From Ipomoea triloba (Eukaryota > Streptophyta > Magnoliopsida > Solanales > Convolvulaceae), in contig NC_044916.1 of NCBI RefSeq assembly GCF_003576645.1, positions 15,654,784 through 15,718,783 on the forward strand: DNA of 64,000 nucleotides. The letters run 5' to 3'. The notes below the pieces were generated by a model. The model worked only from the letters and a program-made list of their open reading frames with translations, did not search any database and had not been told where the DNA came from. This document shows, piece after piece, positions 30,661 to 42,190 of this stretch (position 1 is the first letter of the stretch; each line of letters begins with the position of its first letter). The translations under genes were made by a program, and so were the position numbers.

Positions 30661-31316
30661 ATGTCAACTAGTATTCTCTGGACGTCCGTCCCATTGATGT
30701 CCATTGTGATGACGAGCGAGTCGCTGTGGGCTTCCCCGTGGATAGGAAGATCTTCGTTAGTGAAGAATATCGGCTCTACACGTTTCTTCTTCTCCCGGGG
30801 TTCCGAGTGGACCGACCCGACGTACAAATTTCTCGCCCATTGCTTTCTTTGGCGAGAAGAGTCTCCTCCTTCCGGTCCTCCATAGATAACATGAATAACC
30901 GGCTCCTTTCCGGCCGCCTTGTCGTCGCTTGGCCCATGCGGACCGGGTGCCTTCGATTGTTCCTTAGGGTTCCTCTTCCAGACGTTCTTTTTGAACTTTC
31001 CTTTGTCCTGTTCGTCTCTCTTTACGAACTGCTCTAATTCTCCATTTTGAATGAGTTGCTCAATAACCAAGCGTAGGGCGATGCACTCCGCTATCTCATG
31101 ACCCTTCGTTTTGTGAAAAGCACAGTATTTGTTCTTGTCTGGTCCTTCGGGTACCGGGTCGGGTGGATGGACCAGGTTGCATTGCTCGGCATATTGCAAG
31201 ACTTCCACTAGGGGTTTGGTTAATGGAGTGAACAAGGTTTCCCCCGGGTCATGCTTGACTCCATTTAGATAAGTGTAGGGCTTCTTTTTCGATCTGCTAA
31301 CTGCGAACCGCCTCAC
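30651..31316 (-). pseudogene. Tat-1 gag C-terminus and protease active site
   Basis: Has the zinc-knuckle-like YCAFHKTKGHEIAECIALR, then LIQNGELEQFVKR and VIHVIYGGPEGG, as in other Tat gag proteins, and reaches the protease start VQRILVDMGS followed by a stop. The catalytic DTG/DSG triad reads DMG here, so the protease would be inactive even without the stop. Confidence 0.8.
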
Positions 31317-32331
31317 AAACTTGTGCGTAGTGCACGCTCATGACATCGTCAGTGAAGGGTGTGGCAATTAGTGGACTGGGCGGCTCTTTATCTGCACCGT
31401 TCTTTTCACGAAGCTCACGTTGTAATCGGTCGATTCTCTCTTGCATCCTAGCCAACTGACGATGAGGACTATCCTCCCTACTTGGACGTCGCTCTCTCCT
31501 GTCCAGTCGGTCACCAACCCGACCGGCCAGTCGGCCTATCGTATCTTCCCCTCTGGATCGCGACGCGCTCCCAGTACTACTTCTCTCTGTTTCTGTAGTC
31601 CTTCGTGGTCTTTGCCTCGGTCGGTCATGGTCATCTTGAGCCCCCAATCGAGACCTAGCACTCTTCCGAATGCGATCAAAAGCACTCCTACGTTGAGCAA
31701 TATCAGGTTGACTATGATCTTGACGTTCTTCTTGGTCGGGTCTTCGCGACCGATCTGCTAACTGAATCTCTTCTGGATCACGATCTCGGGGTGGTAGATG
31801 TGACTGCCTTTAGGAAGGTTGAGCTACCGGTTGCTGTTTTACTACAATAGGAATTTGAGGGGTCACCATCACTTGAGGACTTGGCGTCATGACATAGTAC
31901 CCGGGGGTCCCAGGCCACGGTTGATATAGTTGAGCAAATCCTTGTGGTGGTGTTCCTTGAGCGGGGTACCCTCCAAGCGCTCCTGGTGTTGGGGGCGGCA
32001 TCTAACCAGTTGGGGGTAGCATAGCGTACGCCATCGGCATATGAAGATTTGGGGTGGTTGCACCATTCATTGGTAATGAAATGGCGGGGTGGAAATTTGT
32101 GTTTCCAGCTTGCTGGTCCGGATTCTGACCGACTTGTTGGGTGGTTTGCGTATCATGTCTTGCGTGGTTAGAGGTGAGCTCGTTCATCAAGCCCCTCGAC
32201 CGGTCCAACTGTCGATGTAGATCATCCTCGGGGAGTGTTTCGGCTACATTGTCGGGGTGGTGTCCAACCTGACGGGTTGAGCCTTCCCTCTGCACGTAGC
32301 CTTAGCTCCAACTCCTCCTTCTGGTTGCCAT
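31297..32331 (-). pseudogene. Tat-1 gag N-terminus, core deleted
   Basis: ATG at 32331 opens MATRRRSWS followed by a stop, then three blocks (32295-32002, 32001-31810, 31647-31297) of Gln/Pro-rich and Arg-rich gag sequence up to PLIATPFTDDVM. The next sequence is already the late gag text at 31316. The capsid core present in Tat-2 (DFRFPTIKTYSGTSDP to FAEAEVAEK) is missing, so a deletion of several hundred bases removed it. Confidence 0.7.
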
Positions 32332-32385
32332 CTTTAAACAAGCAAGGTGAAATCGTTAACGGGACAGACAGAGTGTCTCGCTCGG

Positions 32386-32404
32386 GTCCCCACGGACGGT
32401 GCCA
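32386..32404 (-). other. Primer-binding site of Tat-1
   Basis: Directly after the LTR the minus strand reads TTGG-CACC-type sequence followed by GTCCGTGGGGAC, the PBS style common to Tat-lineage elements. Confidence 0.65.
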
Positions 32405-32405
32405 A

Positions 32406-33202
32406 TGATAGCGTAAATGGAACCAGGGGTTACGATTACACTACGAATACGTATGTTTGTGAATAAGTGGGAGAGCGCTCGTAGGTCAGCCGGTCGGTCT
32501 ACCGTAGGGCGACCGGGCAGTCCGAGGCTGAGTAATATCCCGAGTGGTAAGTGATTACGAGTGGGTCGCTTAGAATAGCGCAGGTTGCTATGTTAGTGTG
32601 GTCAGGTTGCAATTACAGAGTGGAATTACGAGTGAACAGTTACACGGGGTGTAGACCGTGATATAGATTGATGTTGTAGGGTGAGATTACAAGTAGTGAG
32701 TAGTAGTAGTTACAATCAGATGGAGATGAGAAGCGAGGGGGAGACCCTCCTATTTATATTAATGAAGTCGGTCTGCGCATTTAATGCACTAGCTGCAAGT
32801 GGCTTGACGTGGCGCCTTCTTGTTGGCTTGGTTAGACGGTCACTCTGTAGGCTACGTGTAGGTTGACTGGTCGAGGTTGCAGAGCCGCAAGTTGTAAATC
32901 GCCGCCCCGCAGGCGCAAGTTGGACTGCTTTACTTGTTGTGTAAGATAAGATTTCGGCTTGCAGGTTGCGTCATATTGTTGACCGACCAGTTATCCTACG
33001 GTAGACCAGTCGAGTGTGTTTCCGTCGGGGCGACTCCAAGGGTGATCCGAGAGCATTTTTGTCACAAGGCCTATCGATACGGGCGGTACGGTTGATCACA
33101 AGTGATTTATTCCGGTCGGGTTGATGGCTATGATGGACTGGTCGGGTGACTTCTTGTCGGAGCGGCTATACGGGTCAGTCCTTTGTGCGTATTTACCCAT
33201 CA
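32406..33202 (-). mobile_element. Tat-1 5' LTR
   Basis: 797 bp, TG...CA ends (plus strand TGATAGCG ... TACCCATCA). Landmarks shared with the solo LTR at 8987-9775. The right flank (ATTCGG) interrupts a hAT-like sequence. Confidence 0.88.
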
Positions 33203-33290
33203 ATTCGGTAATAAAAAGTTTGGCTCGGTTAACGGTTAAAGTTTTAAAAATTTCGGTTAAAACGGTTCGGGGATTGGACACCCCTTTGTT
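33203..33290. mobile_element. hAT-type MITE remnant
   Basis: Text rich in CGGTTAA/TTCGGTTAAAAC motifs and ending GGACACCCCT, which reads AGGGGTGTCC on the other strand, the style of plant hAT termini. Only one end is present; the other was displaced by the Tat-1 insertion. Confidence 0.5.
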
Positions 33291-33656
33291 AATTAAGCTA
33301 ATAATTACACGAATATTAGTATAATTACAATTAATTTATTTAGATATGGAGGAGGAGAAAAAAAATAAAGGCGATATGTTGAAAATGAATATACTTAGGT
33401 ATAAAAGTATAACGGCACAAATAATAGTATAATTGCCTAATAATAATTGTCTAATAATTATTAGGGTAGTTAAGCTAAACTTGGGTCGTTTGATTTATTT
33501 TTATAATAATTATAATTAAATTATTTTATCATTTTCTTCCCATATCTATTTTAGTAACAATATAATTACATAAATTATATTACATATTGATTTTTAAATA
33601 TAATTGTAGACAAACAAGTCATATATTATTCAATTAATTCAGTGATACTTTTGTAC

Positions 33657-33660
<4 letters not shown>
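33291..33660. other. AT-rich spacer
   Basis: AT-rich sequence without open frames or terminal repeats that I can identify. Confidence 0.5.
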
Positions 33661-33694
<34 letters not shown>

Positions 33695-34887
33695 TTTTGG
33701 TTCAGGTGTGGCCGTGCTCTCCCGTGCGGCCGTGCGGTCACACACCACTCAATGTTAAGAAACACACCACAATGTTTAGAAACACACCACAGTGCATATT
33801 TGTGTGGTGTGTTTCTNNNNNNNNNNNNNNNNNNNNNNNNNNNNNNNNNNNNNNNNNNNNNNNNNNNNNNNNNNNNNNNNNNNNNNNNNNNNNNNNNNNN
33901 NNNNNNNNNNNNNNNNNNNNNNNNNNNNNNNNNNNNNNNNNNNNNNNNNNNNNNNNNNNNNNNNNNNNNNNNNNNNNNNNNNNNNNNNNNNNNNNNNNNN
34001 NNNNNNNNNNNNNNNNNNNNNNNNNNNNNNNNNNNNNNNAGGAGAGAAATGCGGACGAATCACAGCGCGCCACGTGTCCGGAATGTAGTTGCACCTAACG
34101 TTATAACTAGGTGCACGTCATGTTATAACTAGGTGCACATAGGTGCACCCAGGTGCATAAATGTTAACAAGGTAAAATACTTGCACCTGCAAGTGAAAAT
34201 AGGTGCACATGTGCAAGTAAAATGTATTACAAGTGCAAGTAAATTGTACAATGAGCATCAATACTAAGTGTACCTAATGTTATAACTAGGTGCACTTAAT
34301 GTTATAACTAGGTGCACTTAATGTTATAGCTAGGTGCACATAAGTTGCAACCAGGTGCATGAATGTTAACAAAGTAAATTACTTGCACAAGTGCAAGTAA
34401 ACTGTATTGCAGATGCAAGTAAAATGTATTACAGGTGCAAGTGAATTGTATAGTGAGCATCAATACTAAGTGCACCTAATGTTATAACTAGGTGCACCTA
34501 ATGTTATAACTAGGTGCACCTAGGTTGCACCCAGGTGCATGAGTTTTAAGAAGGTAAATTACGTGCATTTGTAAGTGAAAATATTTGCGAAAATAGGTGC
34601 ATGAATATTAACAAGGTAAACTACTCGCACTTGTAAGTGAAAATAGGTGCGAAAATAGGTGCACTTTTAATTGAAACTAGGTGCACTTTTAAGTGAAAAT
34701 AGGTGCACTTTTAAGTGAAAATAGGTGCACTTGTAAGTGAAACTAGGTGCACCAAAGTTCCAGTTATTTACGAAAATGTCACCGCGTCATTTTTTTAAAA
34801 TTGCATCTGATTCGTTGATCAGGACACGTGGACGGCTGTGGAGCGTTCTCATTTCCTACCTGGGCAAGAGTTCGCACGAGAGTGCAA

Positions 34888-34926
<39 letters not shown>
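33661..34926. mobile_element. Non-autonomous element inserted in a (TA)n run, with AGGTGCAC repeats
   Basis: (TA)n runs lie on both sides (33661-33692 and 34892-34926). The inner ends are related in inverted orientation: GGTTCAGGTGTGGCCGTGCT and GTGCTCTCCCGTGCGGCC at the left, and CGCACGAGAGTGCAACC at the right, which reads GGTTGCACTCTCGTGCG. The interior carries, at 34085-34750, dozens of GTGCAC/AGGTGCA motifs and AATGTTATAACTAGGTGCAC units. There is no coding capacity. The left quarter is lost in an N gap (33817-34039). A TA target would fit several superfamilies. Confidence 0.55.
33817..34039. other. Assembly gap (223 N)
   Basis: Run of N between GTGTGGTGTGTTTCT and AGGAGAGAAATGCGG. Predicted frames crossing it have no meaning. 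Confidence 1.
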
Positions 34927-34927
<1 letters not shown>

Positions 34928-35409
34928 GTATATATGAGCCAAAGAAAGTTAGACCTATAATGGGTAGGAAAAAGAATGGCGGTCAAATTATTTAATCAAA
35001 TGGATGACTCACATTGTTTAGATTTATATTTTCCCTTGACATTTCCTAATTTATCCTTAATTATATGATTATCCGTTAAATATTCTCTTTTCTGTTAATA
35101 TTCCGTTAACTTTTAACTTACCAATTAATTTCATAAGTAAGGTTTTAGGTTCGAACCTCATCCAATCAAAATTGGCATAATTATTAAACATATACTATGA
35201 ATATGTTAGAGTATATTATTCAAAAGTAAGTACCACACTCTATTACTCTTATTAAATTAAATAATAAATTAGTAGTTTTTTCAACAAAAAAAAAGTAGTT
35301 ACAACAAAAAAATAATACATATGCATTTATTTAATTTATAATTCAATGTCTACAATGCCTTTATTCAAAAACAAATATTCATTATCACAAAATTTAAAAA
35401 GAGATATAA
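34927..35409. other. Unannotated AT-rich stretch
   Basis: No open frames of interest, no terminal repeats, no recognisable RNA gene. Confidence 0.5.
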
Positions 35410-35418
35410 TTTCATTAG

Positions 35419-35940
35419 GAGTCATTTCCATTTTTGGTCCTACAACTATTGGGGCATTGCCAATTTTTAGTCCGCTTCATTAATTTTTGCCACATTGCAG
35501 CCAGTCTTATTTAGTCATTGCCACTTTTAGTCCACCGTTAAAATTTTTGTCAAATAACCATCTAAAACATGAGTATTTTGATCTTTTCATGTTTTGATCA
35601 CCTCCTCTACCCTTTGTAGTGGTTTTCCTTACACATTTTCATCTAATGAAGAGGTCCGGCGAAAGCCATAGGTTTGTAATGTGGCTCACATGGCTTTCGT
35701 CGGACCTCTTCATTGGATGAAAATGTGTAAGGAAAACCACTGCAAAGGGTCAAGGAGATGACCAAAGCATGAAAAGACCAAAGATACCCCTGTTTTGGAT
35801 GGTCATTTGACGAAAATTTTAACGGTGGACTAAAAGTGACAAAGACTAAATAAGACTAGCCACATTGTGGCAAAAATTAATGAAGTGGACTAAAATTGGC
35901 AATGCCCCAATAATAATAGGACCAAAAATGGAAATGACTC
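35419..35940. mobile_element. Mutator-type fold-back MITE (522 bp)
   Basis: Perfect 9-bp duplication TTTCATTAG at 35410-35418 and 35941-35949. The termini GAGTCATTTCCATTTTTGG and its complement pair, and nearly the whole element folds back on itself (for example ACACATTTTCATCTAATGAA with its complement). The centre is near 35680. No coding capacity. Confidence 0.9.
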
Positions 35941-35949
35941 TTTCATTAG

Positions 35950-36590
35950 TTATATTATCTATATTTTCTACAATGCAAAAATTCATTTCCTTCAAATTTA
36001 TTAATTAATTATATTCACTACATTGCTCATTGTTTTCTTTTTACACTATCTTGTAAGTAAATATCAAAGTTATACTAAAAAATAATGTTATGTATTTATT
36101 TACTATGTTAATAACATGGAAATTTAAAAAAAAAACAGTTTGAAGTCAATCATATTAACTACTTAGGAAGGATTTGTTAACAAAGAAGTCGTTCAAATAA
36201 CCCATTGATTTAAAACACATTATTAAAAATGTCAATGTAGGGCAATAGAACATTGTGACACAGTTGATGCATTGAAAAGATGCTGAGACTACAACATTAC
36301 TGGAATCAATTTTTCAAATTCAGAAAAAAGAAGAAATTTGAAAGATAGCTACCATTGCAACATTCATTAATCTTATATGTCAAATACTTATTGTGCATTC
36401 TTTAAATATATTAGAACTAATATAAATTTACAATTCATTTCATTTACACACACACACACGCACAAAATCAAGTACTACACTCATTTATACTAATTCCAAA
36501 AATATAAACTTCAAAATAAACATGTGCAAAATGGATATAGAAACAGTTGATGAAACTGGACATATTGCAGCATCAGTATTCGTACTACCT
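35950..36590. other. AT-rich spacer
   Basis: Only short repeats such as (CA)n at 36449-36460. Nothing recognised. Confidence 0.5.
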
Positions 36591-38030
36591 GCAAAGCTAT
36601 TGTTATTACTATCAAGTAAAACAAGTTATGAAACTTGAAAGTTGTATTTTAGTGGTGATTAAAAATTAAGAGTATCGTCCTCAAGGAATGGCTTAATGGG
36701 AGTTTGAGTAATAAGGGGTTAAGCACGGGTTCCTGCAGTGTTTGAAAGCTAACCCTAAGATATTTGAGTAGTTCATGTTTAAGAAATCAATAATGAGAAC
36801 AAGTAAGTGAATTAAAAGATAATAAATTGAATAGAGATTTGAACCGAACATCCTTGCATGAAATCCCTTGTGTCTAAAGATTAAGTTATGTAAGTCTAAA
36901 TGATGAACTTGGGGAAATGGTTTAAGTGCCAATGTCACTCTCGTGATCAATTGGACTATCAACTAATCCTAAGTCCCATTCTCATGGCAACTTGGCTAGA
37001 AGAGGCAATTTAACAAACACTTTGTGTGCCTATTTCCTTCCAACTCCCTTTTCTCAAAGGTGAGTAAGAAATATGGGAGGTATGGCTATGGTGTAGCCCT
37101 ATTCTCATAAGTGTAACACCAATTCCAAATATCTCTTGCATAATTTGGCCATAATTATGAAGAGTCCATTCAATTCTACGCAATTCATAACCAAGTTCAA
37201 CATTAAGACAATACAAAACCTAATTTATGCAATTTAATTCATATTGGGATTCATACATCAAGGAAGTTCAATTCAAATCCTAAATATGTTTAACTATTCA
37301 TATTTGGAATGTAAAGCAATAAGCAATTGAAATAATAAACATATAATTCAAAACTTAAAGATATTTCAGAACTAACAAAATGAAATAGAAACTTAACTTG
37401 ATTATAATTGCCAAAAGAATTCTGGAAATTGAAGTTGAATTTCGTAATTACAATGGAATTCTCCCTCTAAATCTTCTCATTGATGATGGATTCCTATGTA
37501 GAAGTGTTCTAAGATGGGTTTGTAGAGAGAAATCTAAAGGGAGAGTTTAGACATTCAAAAGTAATTAGAAAATAACCACCAATAGGTATTTATAGCTTGA
37601 AGTTCGCACCTTTTCGCACCCTTCAGGACCAGGAGTCACGGTGGGACTCACACGTCTCAACGATCAGAAACTGATCATTGAGACTCACGCTGACACTCAC
37701 GGTGTGAGTGTTAGCGTGAGTTCAATGATCAGTCTCTGATCAGCACTCACGCTGAGACTCACACCGTGAGTCTCAGCGTGAGTCTCTGATCAGAAACCAC
37801 GCTGAGGACTCACGCTGACACTCACGGTGTGAGTGTCAGCGTGAGTTCTTCTAATTGACCTTCACGCTATCGTTTTGCTCTTTCGTGCTCCGGTGTGCCC
37901 TAGGGTGTTTTCCTTGTGCTTTAAAGTCCCGTTTTCTCCCAAGATTAGCATCTTTTCATGCTTGTTTGCTCATTACTTGATCTTTCATTCCTTCAAACAA
38001 AATACACAAAATTAAGAATTATTCTACATT
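36590..38030 (-). mobile_element. Probable Athila-like LTR fragment, minus strand
   Basis: Read on the minus strand, the text has the layout of the Athila LTRs in this window: an AAAGAGCAAA stretch, a block of CACGCTGACACTCACG-type hairpins where the others have CACACGCGTGTGAG, then a TATA box (GCTATAAATACC, 37572-37583), a pyrimidine-rich leader, and a CCTTGAGGACGATACTC stretch near 36670. TG/CA ends and target duplications are not visible. Confidence 0.45.
37640..37855. repeat. Cluster of three near-perfect 35-39 nt palindromes
   Basis: Hairpins centred near 37700, 37765 and 37830 are built from ACTCACGCTGACACTCACGG, GTGAGTGTCAGCGTGAGT and variants (GAGACTCACACCGTGAGTCTC). Each arm is about 17-19 nt with little or no loop. 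They sit in the U3-like part of the LTR fragment. Confidence 0.85.
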
Positions 38031-38760
38031 CATTTGCATAACTTTTAAATGAAAAATAAGCATAAACAATCACAAATACAAGGCCATTTAATGACATATC
38101 AAAACTAGAACAAAATGTACTACTCATTAACCTTCTACAAATATAATAAATATTAATATTTTGTTCAATACTTTCACATGAGAATGTACGATACACATCT
38201 CACAGCACATGAAACATGTAGGGGGGAAAACTACCACTGTCAAATATCAATATATAGATGCTTGCAAGATTAAGAGTTTATAGTACAACTAAGATCTCGG
38301 TCATATATACAAACACAACGAGACAAATCCACAACTTCCTACATCATAATCTCATTGCATGACGTTGCCCTTTATACTACTACAATAACTAAATTGTACA
38401 TGACATATTACCAAATACCAATAAATAAATTTAAAAAAGAAAAACAAGTACTGAAGATAAAGGCAATAACAATGCTACCCGAAAGAGAATTAAAAAGGCT
38501 TAGAGAAATTCAAACAAAAAAGTAGTATTTATTTATACTATTATTTTTAAACTAAGTATTTAGATTAGCGATTTTACAAAATTATAAATATTTATTTTAG
38601 TGACAATTATAATCAATCTTTCATATATTATCTTGCATTCATAAACTTTGAATTGCCGATTTAAATAAACAAAATCAACAGTTTATTATATATGCATTAA
38701 CATCTCCTATATAATCTTGGATTGATATACTTTGAAATACTTATTTAATAATAAACATTT
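38031..38760. other. AT-rich spacer
   Basis: No frames or repeats that I can assign. Confidence 0.5.
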
Positions 38761-38762
38761 GA

Positions 38763-39080
38763 CATTATCTCATTCGCGCAATGAGCGTGAAAAACTAGTA
38801 ATCAAATAAATGTACACTTTCAAATATTAGAATTGTTTATAACTTTTATCTTTAATTTTATTATCTAAATAGATAATAAAAAATTTTACCCCTGCATCGC
38901 ACGGGTAATTGGCTCGAAGTCAAGCAAGGGTAACATTAGAAAACATAATTGATCCAATCCATTTCATCAATTGCACTATATAATATTCGTTGTTAATTAT
39001 ATAATTGTATATCAATCTAAATATTCTTAAAATATTATAACACCTTCATTTCGTGCAACGCACGGGTGAAAATATTAGTA
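38763..39080 (+). mobile_element. Helitron-like 3' termini (two candidates)
   Basis: TCATTTCGTGCAACGCACGG (39047-39066), with a CGTGC/GCACG hairpin, is followed about 10 bp later by ATTAGT. A similar end, CGCGCAATGAGCGTGAAAAA then CTAGT, lies at 38771-38795. GCATCGCACGGGT at 38894 is a third partial match. Hairpin plus CTAGT-like end is the usual Helitron 3' signature in plants. The 5' TC ends are not identified. Confidence 0.4.
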
Positions 39081-39243
39081 CGTCTAATAAGTAATAACAA
39101 TATAAAATAGAGAAATATATTTTTGAATTTTTGAAAATGGATAATATATATGGTTTGAGACTTTTTAATGAATTGATTGGTGCACTTAACTTTTTTGATC
39201 TTAATATTAATAATGTGATAGGTCAAAAGTATTATAATGGTTC

Positions 39244-39409
39244 TTTTTTTTTTTTGGTAAATTCACTGGGTCTTTCTCCGTCCCTTTAACGGTTCGGGTT
39301 CACCCGCGTTCGCTCCGGGAGGCACAAGAGCTGGCCTGGGAGGAATCGTCACTTGTGGAATCGAACCCAAGTTCTCCCAAAATTCTAATATAAAAAGAAA
39401 AACAACAAG
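39244..39409 (-). mobile_element. tRNA-derived SINE
   Basis: On the minus strand it has a pol III B box (GGTTCGATTCC), GC-rich body text (GGAGCGAACGCGGGTGAACC) and an A-run tail (39244-39255 as T on plus). A short duplication TGGTTC (39238-39243, 39410-39415) may be the target repeat. No encoded protein. Confidence 0.55.
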
Positions 39410-40380
39410 TGGTTCAAAAACCATTACTTGAAATATGACTTTTAAAAAAAAAAAAAAAATTTGCCCCGAACCTATAAAATTTTTGGACCGACCTTGGGCG
39501 ACAAAGAATGTTGTGAGGAAGATGAGTAATGCTACTCACCTCTAATAGTTTATGGACGAAAAGTTGACAAGATCAACAATTAGGGACGAATTCTACAATT
39601 AAATCATAATTTAGGGACGAAAAGTGTAATTTTTTTAAATTTAAAGTTTAAATAATTTAAGTATTTAAATTTACACCATAATTGTAATTGAATGATTAAA
39701 GCTATCATTTTATTCTTATATTTAATTTGTTAATGAAAAGAATATAAGTAAAAAGAAAAGAGAATTTGTGAAAGGGAAAGGAGGCGATGCTTGCTAATCT
39801 CGCATCAGTGGTTGTACATTTGTTGGATGTCGTCATAATGCTTCCATTGGCCGTCGTACCAATGTCTGATTACTGAAATCTAAACCACATAAACAACTTG
39901 GTATTTATCCAATGCTTTTGTTCTGGCTAGGTGTCGTTGCAACTTTTTTTATTTTTTAATATTAAGTCGCATCTAGTTCATGAAATATGTAATTGTTTAT
40001 CTTTGGAGAGGTAATGCGAAATTATAAAAATATAAGATTATTTCTTGTCTAGTTTAAATTGTCAAAATGTAATATCGATATTTAGTTAGAGTTATATTTT
40101 AATTTATGTTACATAATTTTTTTAAATGTTCTCAATACGAATAAGTAAATAAGTAAATAAGTAAGTAAGTAAATAAATAAATAAATAAATAAATACGAAA
40201 TTGAAATGTTCTCAATACGAATTAAGGAAGAAATTTAAAAAATAAAAAATCATTATAGAAAGGAATAAAAAATTATAATTAAATAGTATATTAAAATTTT
40301 ACGAAACTTGGATAAACATCCTTATATACAATGTTTGATGTGGAATTTGAGTGCGTTTCAAAAGCAGGAAAATGACTATG
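39410..40380. other. AT-rich spacer with (TAAA)n
   Basis: Contains a TAAG/TAAA microsatellite at about 40141-40196. GTTCTCAATACGAAT flanks both sides of it. No coding signal. Confidence 0.6.
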
Positions 40381-40490
40381 TATTCTTCTCTCCTAGTGGG
40401 GCATCGGCACTTATGGGAATCAAACCCAAATTCTCCCGAAATTCTTCTTTAAAAGAAAGCTCGCTTGCCACTTAAGCTACCCCATTGAGT
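40381..40490 (-). mobile_element. SINE head fragment with A and B boxes
   Basis: Minus strand reads GGGTAGCTTAAGTGGCAAGC (A-box region) and GGTTTGATTCCC (B box) about 40 nt apart, the spacing of a tRNA-derived promoter. The 3' body and A tail are absent. Confidence 0.55.
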
Positions 40491-41309
40491 TTACTTGCAC
40501 TACTTCAAGATAATAAATCTTATTCTAAAACATGATTTTCAAGTTCAGTAATGATCATCCTTGCGTCGTTACACAAATCAATTCAGTGATCAATATTTTT
40601 TCATGCATCATTCCGTAATAGAGAATAATACTGCAACCGTAATTTGAATATAGAAATTAAGCAAACAAAAATTCTCACATAAAAAGTAGGAACCTAGATA
40701 ATATACCAAATTAATTTGAATATGTGAATAATCAAGCAACAACTACTTGTTTATTTCTCTAATTATTCTATATATTATAATCTCATTCGTATTTTTTTTC
40801 TTTCTGAGAATGTAAATATACTAACATAATTATGTCATGGTAATTTATAGATGTTCTAAAAAAAATATAGTAACTAATATTTTATAATATTGATCTATAA
40901 TATTGAAGAAGATTATATATTGAAAAAAAATTATAATGTTCTATATATACTAATTTGACTGTTTAATAAATTTATATAATAAAATATAAAAGATTATAAT
41001 ATTCTATTGTTACTAAATTTGGTAAAATAAAATTGTTATAGCTAATTGTAAAGTGACACCAAATTAACAATATTTTAAATCTATTAAGTCAAACTATATT
41101 TTGAGTATAAATTATTACAATTATGAATATACCATTATTTTTAAAATGATAGCAATATATATGTATTTTTATTTTGGTATAAATTCTATTACCATTAAAT
41201 TACCATATTATTATTATTTAATCGCTCTAAAAAAAGGATACCAATGCGCACACACACACGACGCAAATAGCAATGAGATTGTATTTGATTTTTTTTTTTT
41301 TTGAACTCG

Positions 41310-41560
41310 TATTTGAATTACTTTGTAACAAAGTTTCATTTTATTTGCATAGAAAGATTTTTTTAGAAGAAATATTTCAATTATCGTAATTTAAATATAG
41401 AATTAAAACAATATATGTATAAATTTGAATCAAATAAAATTACTTCAATTTTAATTACCATAATATTATTTAGTCGCACTAAAAATGATACTGTATCAAT
41501 ATATATATATAATGGTGAAAAAAATTAGTAAATTACAATAAGATTGTATTCTATTTATTT
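41310..41560. repeat. AT-rich dispersed repeat, copy 1 (target of SINE and MULE insertions)
   Basis: Landmarks ACAAAGTTTC, ATTTCAATTATCGTAATTTA, AATCAAATAAAATTA and TACCATAATATTATTTAGTC recur at 45370-45480, 45600-45860 and 45880-46030. Units are about 240-260 bp. Confidence 0.65.
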
Positions 41561-41697
41561 TTTTTAAGTACTACTGACTCTGTCTAGCTACTTTCTCAAC
41601 CTACTGAAGCACAAAGAGTCAACAGTCGCATTCACTGAGGCTCAAACGCACTCCCTTCCATATGGGAGTGTAACCGGGTGCCACAAGATCACAAGGT
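41558..41697 (-). mobile_element. SINE, second family
   Basis: Minus strand: CCTTGTGATCTTGTGGCACC head, GTTTGAGCCTCAGTGAATGC B-box region, then GTTGACTCTTTGTGCTTCAG and CAACCTACTGAAGC-type text, ending in an A-rich tail. A closer-to-intact relative lies at 46370-46525. Confidence 0.65.
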
Positions 41698-42124
41698 TTT
41701 TATTTTATTTTGCAACAAATTAAAACTTCCTTTTATGCATGAAAAGATTTAAGGATCAAATTAATGAGGACACATAATTAGGTGAGGAGTTGTGGACTAA
41801 TCTAAGCCTTATATTTAATCAATCCAATGGTACGGTTGTGGTTGAGTTGTGTTTTATATTAAACAAAATTTAGCCGCTTGCGTTTTTTTACTAAGTATTG
41901 GCTAGGGAGGTTTGTTTTGGTCATTTTCTTTTACCAATTAATTTAACGTTCAAGAATTAAAAGTAAAAGCAGTTTTCAAGAAACAAAATTAAAAGTAAAA
42001 GCTTTGTTCGTTCTTCTCCGGAGGGAAAAAAGCCCATCGGCTCGGCTGCTGTGTTTCTTCATCGAGTTAGGCCGGCGGACTGTCCTCCATTCGTTTCTTG
42101 GTGGTGGTTCAGAGTTTCATCGGC

Positions 42125-42190
42125 ATGGCCGACAACGGAGAGTCTCGTCCGAACACTCGCCGACGGGAGAAACAGCCGGAGACCGGAGGT
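42125..42190 (+). pseudogene. Short first-exon-like ORF inside the MULE
   Basis: ATG at 42125 gives MADNGESRPNTRRREKQPET, then a GGTATATTT donor-like site. I do not recognise it. It could be a captured host exon or the MULE's own leader. Confidence 0.3.

Larger units (their letters stand above)
27659..33202 (-). mobile_element. Tat-1: Tat-lineage Ty3/gypsy element, minus strand (main part)
   Basis: From right to left: 5' LTR (32406-33202), PBS, gag, protease, RT, RNase H, archaeal-type RNase H, integrase. The extra aRNH between RNase H and integrase marks the Tat lineage. Integrase continues at 12755-12395 beyond the nested Athila. The 3' LTR is missing. Many frames are closed by stops, so the element is dead. 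Confidence 0.88.

Noticed and set aside
33697..34132. ORFs of 95-133 codons on both strands
   Set aside because: Consist mostly of N between 33817 and 34039.
34085..34750. CRISPR-like array of repeats
   Set aside because: Repeat units are irregular in length and spacing and orientation; plant DNA, no cas-like genes.
39244..39409. tRNA gene
   Set aside because: Only B-box-like sequence; no acceptor stem or full cloverleaf. Treated as SINE.
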